From the NCBI GenBank assembly GCA_965114465.1, contig CBCOYO010000005.1, positions 1 through 50,543 of the forward strand: DNA of 50,543 bases, written 5' to 3'. This DNA is from COE1 sp965114465 (GTDB lineage Bacteria; Bacillota; Clostridia; Lachnospirales; Lachnospiraceae). This document shows, piece by piece, positions 16,749 through 24,316 of this stretch. Below the pieces are notes generated by a model. The model was not told the origin of the DNA. It was given only the letters and a program-made list of their open reading frames with translations, and did not search any database. Position numbers and translations under genes: made by a program. How positions within the stretch are numbered: the first letter of the stretch is position 1; every line of letters starts with the position of its first letter.

Positions 16749-16881
16749 ATTGTTTAAGATTTTATTTAAAGTATTTAGTAATTTATAAAAGTTACGTGTA
16801 AAAATGGGGGCAGAAATGAATTACTTTATATATAATTAGGCATAAATTGGCAGTAGTTCATATTTATAAGGAAAATGTTCT

Positions 16882-17226
16882 ATGAAACGAAAATATTTTT
16901 TGCTTGCAGGAATCTTTTTTTCAATATTGTTGAATGTATATTTATACAATGATATAAATTATCAAGAGCCGCAATGTGGCAGGATACATACAGATGATAT
17001 TGACAGGTCTAAAGATGTAGTACCGGATGAAAAGGCGGCTATAAAAATAGCAAGATTAAGTTTACCCTTAGAGGAAAATTTAGAGTATGATATCGAAGCG
17101 AATTTTTATGAAAATATGGATGAATGGTGTGTTTCTTTTCGTCCGCAAAATAAAAATATTTTAGATGGAGGATGGCGTGTGCGGATTAGCAGGTATTATG
17201 GAATTGTGAATATGATGTGGCGTTAG
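16882..17226 (+). CDS. NTF2-fold-immunity-like exported protein 1
   Basis: This 114-residue protein has an N-terminal hydrophobic anchor (about 6-22), a short Cys-containing linker, then VVPDEKAAIKIARLSLPL, EWCVSF and GGWRVRISRYYGIV. The order 'vPdektAikiAe...W.V...GG...i.i.r.dG.i' matches the NTF2-fold immunity protein group found beside polymorphic toxins. This similarity is by eye. It is a paralogue of the next gene. No toxin gene is adjacent. The leader has only a weak ribosome site (AAGGAAA). Confidence 0.55.
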   Translation: MKRKYFLLAGIFFSILLNVYLYNDINYQEPQCGRIHTDDIDRSKDVVPDEKAAIKIARLSLPLEENLEYDIEANFYENMDEWCVSFRPQNKNILDGGWRVRISRYYGIVNMMWR

Positions 17227-17288
17227 GAATCTTATTCTATTTTATACTAAAGTTTCTTTGTTGTTGAATGGGAAAGGAATGTGCATGG

Positions 17289-17681
17289 ATGTATTGTTTT
17301 AATAAGACAGTGAATAAGCTGTTGAAAATAATTAAAAGTAATCTGTTAATTGTTTGTTTTGCAATTTCTATCTTAGTAAATGTATTTCTAATTGGCTACC
17401 GTTTAGCGTATCAGCCGGATTGTAAACGTGAGCATATAGAGGAAATAAATAGAAACTATGACTGTGTTCCAAACGAAAAAATAGCAAAGGCGTTTGCAGG
17501 CGCAGCAATTGGATTGGAAGATAATTGGGAAACACAAGAGAAATTTTCTTATACTGCACAATGTACTTATAACAGTGAACGGTATGAGTGGATTGTTACT
17601 TTTTTCCCAACGACTAGGGAAAATATCATAAAGATTGTTGGAATCCGCAGGGATAATCATTTTATTACAATTTATCAATAG
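17289..17681 (+). CDS. NTF2-fold-immunity-like exported protein 2
   Basis: This 130-residue protein has an N-terminal anchor (about 17-35, LLIVCFAISILVNVFLIGY). The domain has CVPNEKIAKAFAGAAIGLEDNWE, YEWIVTFFP and GIRRDNHFITIY, paralleling the previous protein: CKREHIEEINRNYDCVPNEK here against CGRIHTDDIDRSKDVVPDEK there. The chosen ATG has GGGAAAGGA about 10 bases upstream; an in-frame ATG 21 bases earlier lacks one. It is the last gene of the cluster. Confidence 0.58.
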   Translation: MYCFNKTVNKLLKIIKSNLLIVCFAISILVNVFLIGYRLAYQPDCKREHIEEINRNYDCVPNEKIAKAFAGAAIGLEDNWETQEKFSYTAQCTYNSERYEWIVTFFPTTRENIIKIVGIRRDNHFITIYQ

Positions 17682-17849
17682 TTATTCAATACTGACACCC
17701 GATTACAACTTTTTGTTAATTTCTTGATTTGCTGTTTAAAATGTAATAATGATACATCAAACGCCAATATGTGTCGTGTAGAAAAACCGAACACTTTTTT
17801 CGTATAATACATAGAATAAAGGTCAAAAATGCAAATTTATAAAGGATTA

Positions 17850-17883
17850 TTTAGATTTATTAAAAAAATCTAAATTTATTTTT
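17850..17883 (+). terminator. AT-rich hairpin, possible cluster terminator
   Basis: TTTAGATTT / AAATCTAAA form a 9-bp stem around 7 bases, followed by TTTATTTTTG. It is weak because all pairs are AT-rich. Confidence 0.45.
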
Positions 17884-17892
17884 GCAAATTTC

Positions 17893-17919
17893 TTGACATT
17901 TTTTGTATATTGTGATAAT
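17893..17919 (+). promoter_or_regulatory. Sigma-A-type promoter facing the tandem repeat
   Basis: A perfect TTGACA is followed 15 bases later by GATAAT, with TGT just before it giving an extended -10 look. No gene lies downstream before the 36/37-nt tandem repeat, so any product would be a non-coding transcript. Confidence 0.5.
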
Positions 17920-18034
17920 CTAGGAAAAATTTAAAAAAGTATATTCAAATATAACTGCAATGCTTTTCAATGAGGAATGCCATAAACTAATAAATACCAT
18001 AAAATGAACGTATTCTGGAAAATCTAGTTTTACA

Positions 18035-18180
18035 GCAGCAAACCTAATGATGAATACGGGTATTTATAGAGCAGCAAACCTAATAATGAATATGGGGTAT
18101 TTATAGAGCAGCAAACCTAGTAATGAATATGGGTATTTATAGAGCAGCAAACCTAATGATGAATATGGGGTATTTATAGA
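18035..18180. repeat. 36/37-nt tandem repeat, 4 units
   Basis: There are four head-to-tail units starting at 18035, 18071, 18108 and 18144, with lengths 36, 37, 36 and 37. Each begins GCAGCAAACCTA and ends GGGTATTTATAGA. The length difference is a GGG or GGGG run. Units differ at only a few positions. There are no unique spacers, so it is not a CRISPR. No coding frame persists through it. Confidence 0.92.
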
Positions 18181-18280
18181 ATCTCTTGATTTCTCTAGCT
18201 TTTTGAAAATGGCATATCCAAAAAAGTATTACAGTATAATTAAAAAAAACCATTGTAAAATAGGAGTAGGAAAAATGTTT

Positions 18281-18482
18281 TATAATTATAGCGTACTATT
18301 TATGTCGATTATTTCAGTGCCGCAGACTTTTTATTTTACGGTCGCAGGTTGAACTTGGCAGATTGCCAAGAGCGCATGGCCGTAGGATGAAAGGTCTTAT
18401 TCGGCTATGCGGTAATCGGAAATAAGAGAGAACCGCAGTTGCAGGGATACAAGGTGTATCCAGCAGTGTGGTTCTTTTTTTA
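18281..18482 (+). ncRNA. Candidate structured small RNA with own terminator
   Basis: A TATAAT at 18281-18286 would start a transcript near 18293. The following ~190 bases are GC-richer than their surroundings and full of complementary arms: CTTGGCA-GAT-TGCCAAG (18353-18369), an enclosing ACGG...CCGT, CTTATT...AATAAG, and a terminal AGAACCGCA...TGTGGTTCT stem with inner GGATAC/GTATCC, ending in a T-run at 18474-18481. No convincing open frame lies within it. It does not match a riboswitch class, 6S or tmRNA signature that I can recognise. Confidence 0.6.
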
Positions 18483-18569
18483 TTTATGCACAGTTCTATG
18501 CGGGGTATAGTTCAGCCTAAGACTTAGCACTAAGCTGCAAAGTCCGTGAGAATACGTAGAGGTTGAGAT

Positions 18570-18609
18570 GCATCAAGCCACCACGAAGTAGATATGCATG
18601 GCTTGATGC
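18570..18609. repeat. 11-bp inverted repeat beside MITE copy 3
   Basis: GCATCAAGCCA at 18570-18580 and TGGCTTGATGC at 18599-18609 are perfect inverted repeats. The left arm and flank resemble the 3' end of the DUF4304-like gene (14093-14115), so this may be a gene remnant folded by a local inversion. Confidence 0.5.
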
Positions 18610-18708
18610 GGATCTGTCGCAATAAGGTTTAATTATACAAGATATAGTATAAAATACAACACAGTACTATAATATCTTGTATCTATTTTCCTTAATGTGA
18701 CAGACCCC
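18610..18708. mobile_element. MITE-like element, complete copy 3
   Basis: This 99-bp element starts GGATCTGTCGCAATAAG and ends with the complement of GGGGTCTGTCACATTAAGG. The inner arms are ATACAAGATATAGTAT and ACTATAATATCTTGTAT. It lies about 75 bases upstream of the ABC exporter start. Confidence 0.8.
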
Positions 18709-18782
18709 TATGCAGGGAAATATGCTGCAAAGCATCGCAAGGAAGGTGCAATATATTTTAACGAATAAGGGAGGATCAAGTT

Positions 18783-19778
18783 ATGGAAGTAATCAAAGCA
18801 AAAGATTTATCCAAAACGTTTCGGGTAAAGCAAAAAGAAAAGGGTATGAAAGGCAGTATTCAATCTGTGTTTCGTCCGCAGATAGCAGAGGTCAGAGCTG
18901 TTGACGGCGTTTCTTTTGCGGTGGAGGAGGAAGAAATTCTCGCTTTTATTGGACCAAACGGCGCTGGAAAGAGTACGACTATTAAAATGTTGACAGGAAT
19001 CCTTTATCCTGATGGGGGAATGGTGGAAGTCCTTGGCATTAATCCAACCAAAAAGAGGAAGCAGCTTGCCTATGAAATTGGGACGGTATTCGGGCAGAAG
19101 GAGCAGCTTTGGACACATTTAACGCCGTATGACAACTTTCGCTTTTTCGGTGCAATCTATGATATTAAGGATAGGGAAACGGAAGCGCGTATTCAAGAAC
19201 TTGCTGAGGTTTTTGAACTTGGGGAATTTCTTAATACGCCAGTGCGCAATCTTTCTTTGGGGCAGCGCATTCGCTGTGAAATTGTGGCGGCATTTATCCA
19301 TAAACCAAAGATTTTATTTTTGGATGAGCCGACGATTGGGCTGGATCCAGTAGTAAAAGAGAATGTACGTTTACTGATAAAACAAATGAATCGGGAACTG
19401 CACACAACTATTTTTCTGACCAGCCATGATATTGGGGATATTGAAAAGCTTTGTAAGCGCATTGTAATTGTAAATGCGGGGCAGATTGTTTTAGATGATT
19501 CTATGGATCATTTAAAATATCATTACTTAAATAAAAAAGTAGTGGAAATGAAACTACAGGAGAAGACGCCGCTGCCTTCGGTACAGGGGATAACAGTTTT
19601 AAAGCAGAATGGGTGTCGTTTAAAATTGGAGGTAGACACGGCGAAAATAAAGATAAATGAAGCGCTTCGCTATATTGATACAGAGCAGGTGGAGGATATT
19701 AATATTTCCAATATTCCGCTGGAAAATATTATTATGGAAATATACAAGTCGGAAGGGAGGGCGCAGGCTGCTTTATGA
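18783..19778 (+). CDS. ABC-2 exporter ATP-binding protein
   Basis: This 331-residue cytoplasmic ATPase energises the two permeases encoded downstream. Motifs are Walker A IGPNGAGKSTTIKML, the Q-loop region VFGQKEQLW, signature LSLGQRIRCE, Walker B ILFLDEPTIGLDP and switch histidine TSHD. A ~80-residue C-terminal extension follows residue 245. The order ATPase-permease-permease and the sequence type match the COG4586/COG4587/COG3694 uncharacterised ABC-2 system. GGGAGG precedes the ATG. The gene overlaps the first permease by four bases. The substrate is unknown. Confidence 0.94.
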   Translation: MEVIKAKDLSKTFRVKQKEKGMKGSIQSVFRPQIAEVRAVDGVSFAVEEEEILAFIGPNGAGKSTTIKMLTGILYPDGGMVEVLGINPTKKRKQLAYEIGTVFGQKEQLWTHLTPYDNFRFFGAIYDIKDRETEARIQELAEVFELGEFLNTPVRNLSLGQRIRCEIVAAFIHKPKILFLDEPTIGLDPVVKENVRLLIKQMNRELHTTIFLTSHDIGDIEKLCKRIVIVNAGQIVLDDSMDHLKYHYLNKKVVEMKLQEKTPLPSVQGITVLKQNGCRLKLEVDTAKIKINEALRYIDTEQVEDINISNIPLENIIMEIYKSEGRAQAAL

Positions 19779-20566
19779 AAAAATATACAGTTATTTATCG
19801 TTCGGTATTGATGGAAAATTTACAGTATGCCGCGAATATTGCAATGGGATATATTAGTTATTTTATTTTTATCTTTGTATTTATTCAATTGTGGAACTAT
19901 ATGTATGCAGTTCCGGACGAGCGGATTTCGGGTTACACCAAGGAACAGATGATATGGTATTTAATGATAACGGAGATGATATGGTTTAGTGCGCGTTCCG
20001 CAACGATAACAAGGCAGGTTTCAATGGATATTCGGGGCGGAAATATCGCTTATTTAATGAACAAGCCTTATCATTATACGCTGTATATTTTGGCAAAATA
20101 TACTGGAGAATGGAGCATTCAGCTTCCGATGTATGCGTTTTTTGCTGCGGTAATGGGAATTGCAATGGTAGGGAAAATACCAGAATTTCATTGGATAACG
20201 CTTTTGGCGGCAGTGCCTTGTATTGTACTTGGTATAATGATTAATGCGGTTTTTAAGCTTTGTATTAGTCTGCTGTCTTTTTGGATAGAAGATTCCAACC
20301 CATTTCAATGGCTGTATGATAAAATAATTTTAGTGGTCGGAACGATTTTTCCGATAGAAATATTTCCCGCAGTATTGCAGCCGTTTTTAAAATTAACACC
20401 GATTTATACGGTATGTTATGGGCCGGCGAAGCTGATTGTAGATTTTAGTATGGGAAAATATATAGAAATTTTGCTGGCGCAGGTGTTGTATCTGGCAGTC
20501 GGAGGGGGTATTATGTTTTTTATTTATGCAAAGGGGGTAAAGAAACTGTATGTTAACGGTGGTTAA
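19775..20566 (+). CDS. ABC-2 permease subunit (COG4587-like)
   Basis: This 263-residue polytopic membrane protein has about six hydrophobic segments (for example IAMGYISYFIFIFVFIQLW, LPMYAFFAAVMGIAMVG, ITLLAAVPCIVLGIMINAVF, IEILLAQVLYLAVGGGIMFFIY). The segment RQVSMDIRGGNIAYLMNKPYHY is a soluble coupling region typical of this permease type. It starts within the end of the ATPase gene (ATGA overlap) and overlaps the next permease by 17 bases, so the three are translationally coupled. Confidence 0.88.
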   Translation: MKKYTVIYRSVLMENLQYAANIAMGYISYFIFIFVFIQLWNYMYAVPDERISGYTKEQMIWYLMITEMIWFSARSATITRQVSMDIRGGNIAYLMNKPYHYTLYILAKYTGEWSIQLPMYAFFAAVMGIAMVGKIPEFHWITLLAAVPCIVLGIMINAVFKLCISLLSFWIEDSNPFQWLYDKIILVVGTIFPIEIFPAVLQPFLKLTPIYTVCYGPAKLIVDFSMGKYIEILLAQVLYLAVGGGIMFFIYAKGVKKLYVNGG

Positions 20567-21344
20567 AAATCAATTGCGGGTGTGCCTGCTTTCCTTAAAA
20601 TACAATATTATGCGGGAAATGCTGAATAAGGTTACTTTTTTGACAAATATCGGCTTTATGATGTTGAACAACGCGGCATTTATTGTGCAATGGATTATTT
20701 TGCTGCGTCTAAAGACGGATATTGGAGGGTATACATTGCGGGAAATTATGCTGTTGTGGGGGCTTGCAGCAAGTACCTTTGGGCTGGCACGGATTTTTTT
20801 CGCAAGAGCATTCGCACTGCCAGAACTGATAATCAGCGGCAAACTGGATTCGTATTTGGTCGTGCCCAAAAATGTGCTGCTTAGTGTGATTACTTCTGCT
20901 ACAAATACTTCCGCAATTGGAGATTTACTGTATGGGATAGTTGTTCTTTGTATTTTCTGTTTTAGTGTAGAACGGTTTTTTCTCTTTCTATTATTTACAG
21001 TAACCGGAGGCGTAATTATAACGGCATTTGCGCTGCTTATGGGGAGTTTAACATTCTGGTTTGTGCGCGCGGATGCGTTTGGGAATCATATGGTAAACTG
21101 TATTATTAGTTTTGCAACTTATCCGGACGGGATTTTTCAAGGGATAATAAAAGTGCTACTTTACAATGTAATTCCGGTGGGGATGGCGGTTTATCAGCCA
21201 GTGCACATTATGATACAGTTTAATATCAGCGGACTGCTGGCAGTGCTTGGATATGCGGCGGCAATTACAGCGGTGGCGGTGTTTGTGTTTTATCGGGGGC
21301 TGCGTAGATATACTTCGGGGAATTTGATGGAGGCACGGATGTGA
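20550..21344 (+). CDS. ABC-2 permease subunit (COG3694-like)
   Basis: This 264-residue membrane protein is the partner of the preceding permease. It has about six hydrophobic spans, including LLFTVTGGVIITAFALLMGSLTFWF and LLAVLGYAAAITAVAVFVFYRG. The soluble segment FARAFALPELIISGKLDSYLVVPKN parallels 'RGGNIAYLMNKP' of the first permease. The motif RADAFGNHMVNCIISFATYPDGIF is characteristic of the family. A basic end RGLRRYTS follows the last span. It is the last gene of the exporter operon. Confidence 0.88.
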   Translation: MLTVVKNQLRVCLLSLKYNIMREMLNKVTFLTNIGFMMLNNAAFIVQWIILLRLKTDIGGYTLREIMLLWGLAASTFGLARIFFARAFALPELIISGKLDSYLVVPKNVLLSVITSATNTSAIGDLLYGIVVLCIFCFSVERFFLFLLFTVTGGVIITAFALLMGSLTFWFVRADAFGNHMVNCIISFATYPDGIFQGIIKVLLYNVIPVGMAVYQPVHIMIQFNISGLLAVLGYAAAITAVAVFVFYRGLRRYTSGNLMEARM

Positions 21345-21444
21345 AACGTGGCAGCGGTGGTCTTGACACGGATGCAATCATAAATTAAACTAAAAATAGA
21401 AGGGGGTATGTGGATATGATGACGGCAAAACTATTTGAAATGAT

Positions 21445-21747
21445 GTGGGCGCAATCCCATTAGCTTTAAATGATGGGTTAAGCCCACAAAATTAACGGTT
21501 GCCACAATCTATATTTTCTGTTATAATTTGTTCATACACGGACATTGATAACTGTATATGTATGGTTGTGCTGAGAAATTTTATGCGAAAACCAAGCTTT
21601 CCTTCAGCATGTAAAATATACAAGGTACGAATGCACGGTATAAACCGTTATAGGGCAGGGACTGCCCGAATTAACGCCTGTGGAGATAGTAGGCTGCGAG
21701 GTCGATGAAGCAGGAAGCTCATTGGCTTTAGACAATGAGTAGTTCAC
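21445..21747 (+). mobile_element. Internally deleted IS200/IS605 element with tnpB stub and right end
   Basis: The left end is a double hairpin (GTGGGC...GCCCAC outside, CCCAT...ATGGG inside, loop containing GCTTTA). Between the ends no tnpA remains, and only a tnpB 3' stub survives: NRYRAGTARINACGD is a hallmark TnpB C-terminus, stopping at 21708. The right end has GAAGCAGGAAG, a hairpin with GGCTTTAGAC loop and TAGTTCAC, as in many Firmicute IS605 elements where this segment is also the 3' part of the guide RNA. It is non-autonomous. The remaining bases to 21964 hold nothing recognisable. Confidence 0.72.
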
Positions 21748-21964
21748 TTAGAGTGCCGGAAGTTGTGAGGGAAAATATAGACAAAAAGTACAGAATTTTT
21801 ACAGTGTACAAAAAAATAAGCAAATTTGATAAGATAATGATGTAGATTAAATTTGAGGTAATTGTATAAGAATTTCATTTTTCAATAGCTTATTAAGAAA
21901 CTTATACTGCACGGCAAAACAATTTGCCGTGCAGTTGCGCCATCTAACTATTAAAACTTCCGTC

Positions 21965-23158
21965 CTATATAGGCATATCTGTAATATATGACTTATTTAC
22001 AGCAGGAACATAATATACGCCATAAAGTTTAATTCCGTTATCCTTTTTCATGTCAGGCAGTTCAACATAGAAGCGATAATAGGGCATATAGTATTTTTCA
22101 TGCTTACTTGTCCGATATACAAGCTCTCTTTTCGCAATGTAATTTTCTCCGGGCATTTCATAAGGAACAGTGGTAATATAATTCCCGTTAAGCAAAAGTT
22201 TCTTTGCTTCTTCGGCAGAGATAATGGGATAATCCGCAACTTTTTTAGACAAATCCGGCTGGAAAATTCGTGCCATATATAGGTCGCCATTGTCGTCACA
22301 ATAAAACGCCGCCCGATTGAAATTGTAATTGAGGATTAGATCCGTTAGATTATTAGCTGCATTATAAAATTCAATCTTATAACTTTGCTGCAGATAAATA
22401 TTATAATCGCCGCCATAAATATTAATCTGGGGATTATCCATTTCTAGTAAATCTTGATACGTTTCTTTCAAATATTCGGCAACAGAAGCAATATCGTCAT
22501 AGGACGAATCGTAAGTAAAATCATAGCCGTCAGGAAGTGTCACTGCTGGATCAAAGGTGATTTTCGTGGTTAGAGAAGCATCTACTTCAATTTCTATGCC
22601 ATTTTTTTCAGCAATCACTGCTGTTGGATTGAAATAACCATCTGGAATATCGCCGTTGGTCTTTTCCAACACAGCAGCTTGTTCTTCCGCGCTTGGTGTA
22701 TTATCAGAAATAGGGAGATTGTCTGTATCCATACCAAGTCGATTTGCAACTTCAAGTAAATAAGTTTTCATCACTGTAAAGTCTGCGCCATGTTCGATGA
22801 AATTCTCATCATAAGATAGTGGGTTTTGATAAACGGGTAAGGTGGATATTTCCATATTTTCGTTCCAAGGATTTGCATTGACTAATTCAGATATATCATA
22901 GGCCATATATCCCTCAAATCCCATTGCTTCATTTGAGGTTTCTGAAATTGAAAGCATAGGAAGTTTGGGCAGTTCTTCCGTAAAATTGCTTTTTGGAATG
23001 AACTGTGTAACAGAAAATATGACGAAAGCAAGGAAAGCAGCCACAGCGCTCCACTTGATCCAAATATTTTTTTTCTTTGTTTTTGCGTCGTTGAATGCAC
23101 CATAGATAAGATTGTCGTCAATTTTTCCAATTGCATTCAGAAGTTTTTCGGTTTTCAT
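21965..23158 (-). CDS. Membrane anti-sigma-factor-like protein
   Basis: This 397-residue protein has a short cytoplasmic N-terminus (MKTEKLLNAIGKIDDNLIYGAFNDAKTKKK), one membrane span (about 34-52, WSAVAAFLAFVIFSVTQFI) and a large extracytoplasmic domain. That layout, and the four-base overlap with the upstream sigma gene, is the usual anti-sigma arrangement in Clostridia. The outer part shows no catalytic motif I recognise (FDPAVTLPDGYDFTYDSSYDD, YYRFYVELPD). It would hold the sigma factor inactive until an envelope signal; the signal is unknown. The function is inferred mainly from context and topology. Confidence 0.72.
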   Translation of the reverse strand: MKTEKLLNAIGKIDDNLIYGAFNDAKTKKKNIWIKWSAVAAFLAFVIFSVTQFIPKSNFTEELPKLPMLSISETSNEAMGFEGYMAYDISELVNANPWNENMEISTLPVYQNPLSYDENFIEHGADFTVMKTYLLEVANRLGMDTDNLPISDNTPSAEEQAAVLEKTNGDIPDGYFNPTAVIAEKNGIEIEVDASLTTKITFDPAVTLPDGYDFTYDSSYDDIASVAEYLKETYQDLLEMDNPQINIYGGDYNIYLQQSYKIEFYNAANNLTDLILNYNFNRAAFYCDDNGDLYMARIFQPDLSKKVADYPIISAEEAKKLLLNGNYITTVPYEMPGENYIAKRELVYRTSKHEKYYMPYYRFYVELPDMKKDNGIKLYGVYYVPAVNKSYITDMPI

Positions 23159-23715
23159 AAAGTGATACCCTCCTGTTCAAGGTAAATTTTTAATTCGTTC
23201 CGCATACGAAAAAGCAAAGATGCAGTTTTGCTTTCACTTATGCAGTAGTTCTTAGCAATATCCCGTATTGGGTAGAGAAACCAATAACGGCTGATAAAGA
23301 TATTACGTTTCTGTTTGGGCTGCTCCCACAAAAACTGATTGATGGATTTTACCAAGACCTTTTCCGCAACGATCTGTTCCACATTTGTTTTAGATGGAAT
23401 ACAATCTTCTAATTCTGACAACACAAGTTCCGTTTGCCCAAGTCTGCGTTTTCTAGCGTTATACTGTTTAAAGCGGTTGAGCGATAAGTTGCGCGTGATT
23501 TTACCCAAGTAGGTGGATAAACGCTCTGGGCGTCGTGGCGGCATAGATTTCCATGCCCCTAAATAGGTATCATTGACGCATTCCTCTGCGTCCTCCTTGC
23601 AATGTAAAATATTGTAGGAAATGGCATGACAGTATTTGCCGTATTTTTTGGCAGTTGCAGATATGGCATTTTCTTTCCGCTCCCAATATAGGTTAATAAT
23701 TTCATGGTCTTCCAT
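23155..23715 (-). CDS. ECF-type RNA polymerase sigma factor
   Basis: This 186-residue sigma-70 family protein has region 2 about 15-85 (YGKYCHAISYNILHCKEDAEECVNDTYLGAWKSMPP, then STYLGKITRNLSLNRFKQ). Region 4 is about 125-180, with FISRYWFLYPIRDIAKNYCISESKTASLLFRMRNELK, a helix-turn-helix that reads the -35 element. AGGAAAGGAGG precedes the chosen ATG; a longer reading frame upstream lacks such a site. It is the first gene of a two-gene operon with the anti-sigma gene. The gap 23716-24140 has no gene; an inverted repeat lies at 24030-24075. Confidence 0.9.
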   Translation of the reverse strand: MEDHEIINLYWERKENAISATAKKYGKYCHAISYNILHCKEDAEECVNDTYLGAWKSMPPRRPERLSTYLGKITRNLSLNRFKQYNARKRRLGQTELVLSELEDCIPSKTNVEQIVAEKVLVKSINQFLWEQPKQKRNIFISRYWFLYPIRDIAKNYCISESKTASLLFRMRNELKIYLEQEGITL

Positions 23716-24022
23716 GGTAGCCTCCTTTCCTGTTCTGTAAGGAACTGTAGGAAAAGAACGAAAAATAGGTAACAGTTCAGCCGTTGGCTTTCTGTTACAA
23801 AAATAGTTTCGTAGCATTTTTTACAGTTCCTAAAGACTTTTCAATGATATACACAACATAATTTGCTGTTCATTGCATGAAAAACGAAAATTTTATAAAA
23901 TATTTAGCATTAATATTATACAATAGCAGTATTTGGGAAATTTGCGCTTGTTTTTGATTACCATGTCCTAAGTATAACACAGAGCGCTGTTTTTGGTTAT
24001 ACGGGCAAACGATTCGATTTGT

Positions 24023-24075
24023 CAATATTCAGCAAATGAAATCAATGTTATACTCATGAACGAAAACATTTGCTG
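24023..24075. repeat. Boundary repeat copy 1, with inverted repeat
   Basis: 24023-24061 matches 29550-29589 in the same orientation (about 33 of 39 bases; shared core TTCAGCAAATGAAAT and AATGTTATA). In this copy CAGCAAATG is also answered by CATTTGCTG at 24067-24075. The two copies flank the restriction-modification system. Confidence 0.5.
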
Positions 24076-24140
24076 ACTTAAATGTAAAACGAGTGAGCAC
24101 ATCGGCAGATAAATGCATTAACGAGTATATATTGAATTAA

Positions 24141-24305
24141 GGCTACCGCAATCCCACTGGCTTTAGACGGTGGGTTAAGGTAGCCAAAAGTGGTGGTTTG
24201 TGTTATACTTGCATCATGGAATATGGAAATCTAAAAACAGACACAAGTATTATATTGATGATACATTTGCATATAGTAACGAGTGAGCGAATCTGTAAGG
24301 AATAA
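24141..24305 (+). mobile_element. IS200/IS605 left-end remnant
   Basis: GGCTACC...GGTAGCC (24141-24185) encloses CCCAC...GTGGG around a GGCTTTAGAC loop. It is the same architecture as the left end at 21445, with compensating stem changes. A 29-codon frame at 24216-24305 begins MEYGNLKTDTSIIL, resembling a decayed TnpA start. No transposase body or right end follows; the methyltransferase gene begins 11 bases later. Confidence 0.55.
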
Positions 24306-24316
24306 GGGAGATTGGT

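Noticed and set aside
18035..18180. Possible CRISPR array
   Set aside because: The units are directly adjacent and differ only by a G-run length. There are no unique spacers and no cas genes.
18281..18482. Known riboswitch or 6S RNA
   Set aside because: I could not align it to the conserved cores of cobalamin, c-di-GMP, THF or T-box RNAs, and its 5' and 3' ends do not pair as in 6S RNA. It is kept as an unassigned RNA.
21499..21708. A free-standing 69-codon gene
   Set aside because: Its end is a TnpB C-terminus (GTARINACGD) and the start is out of context. It is treated as part of the IS605 remnant.
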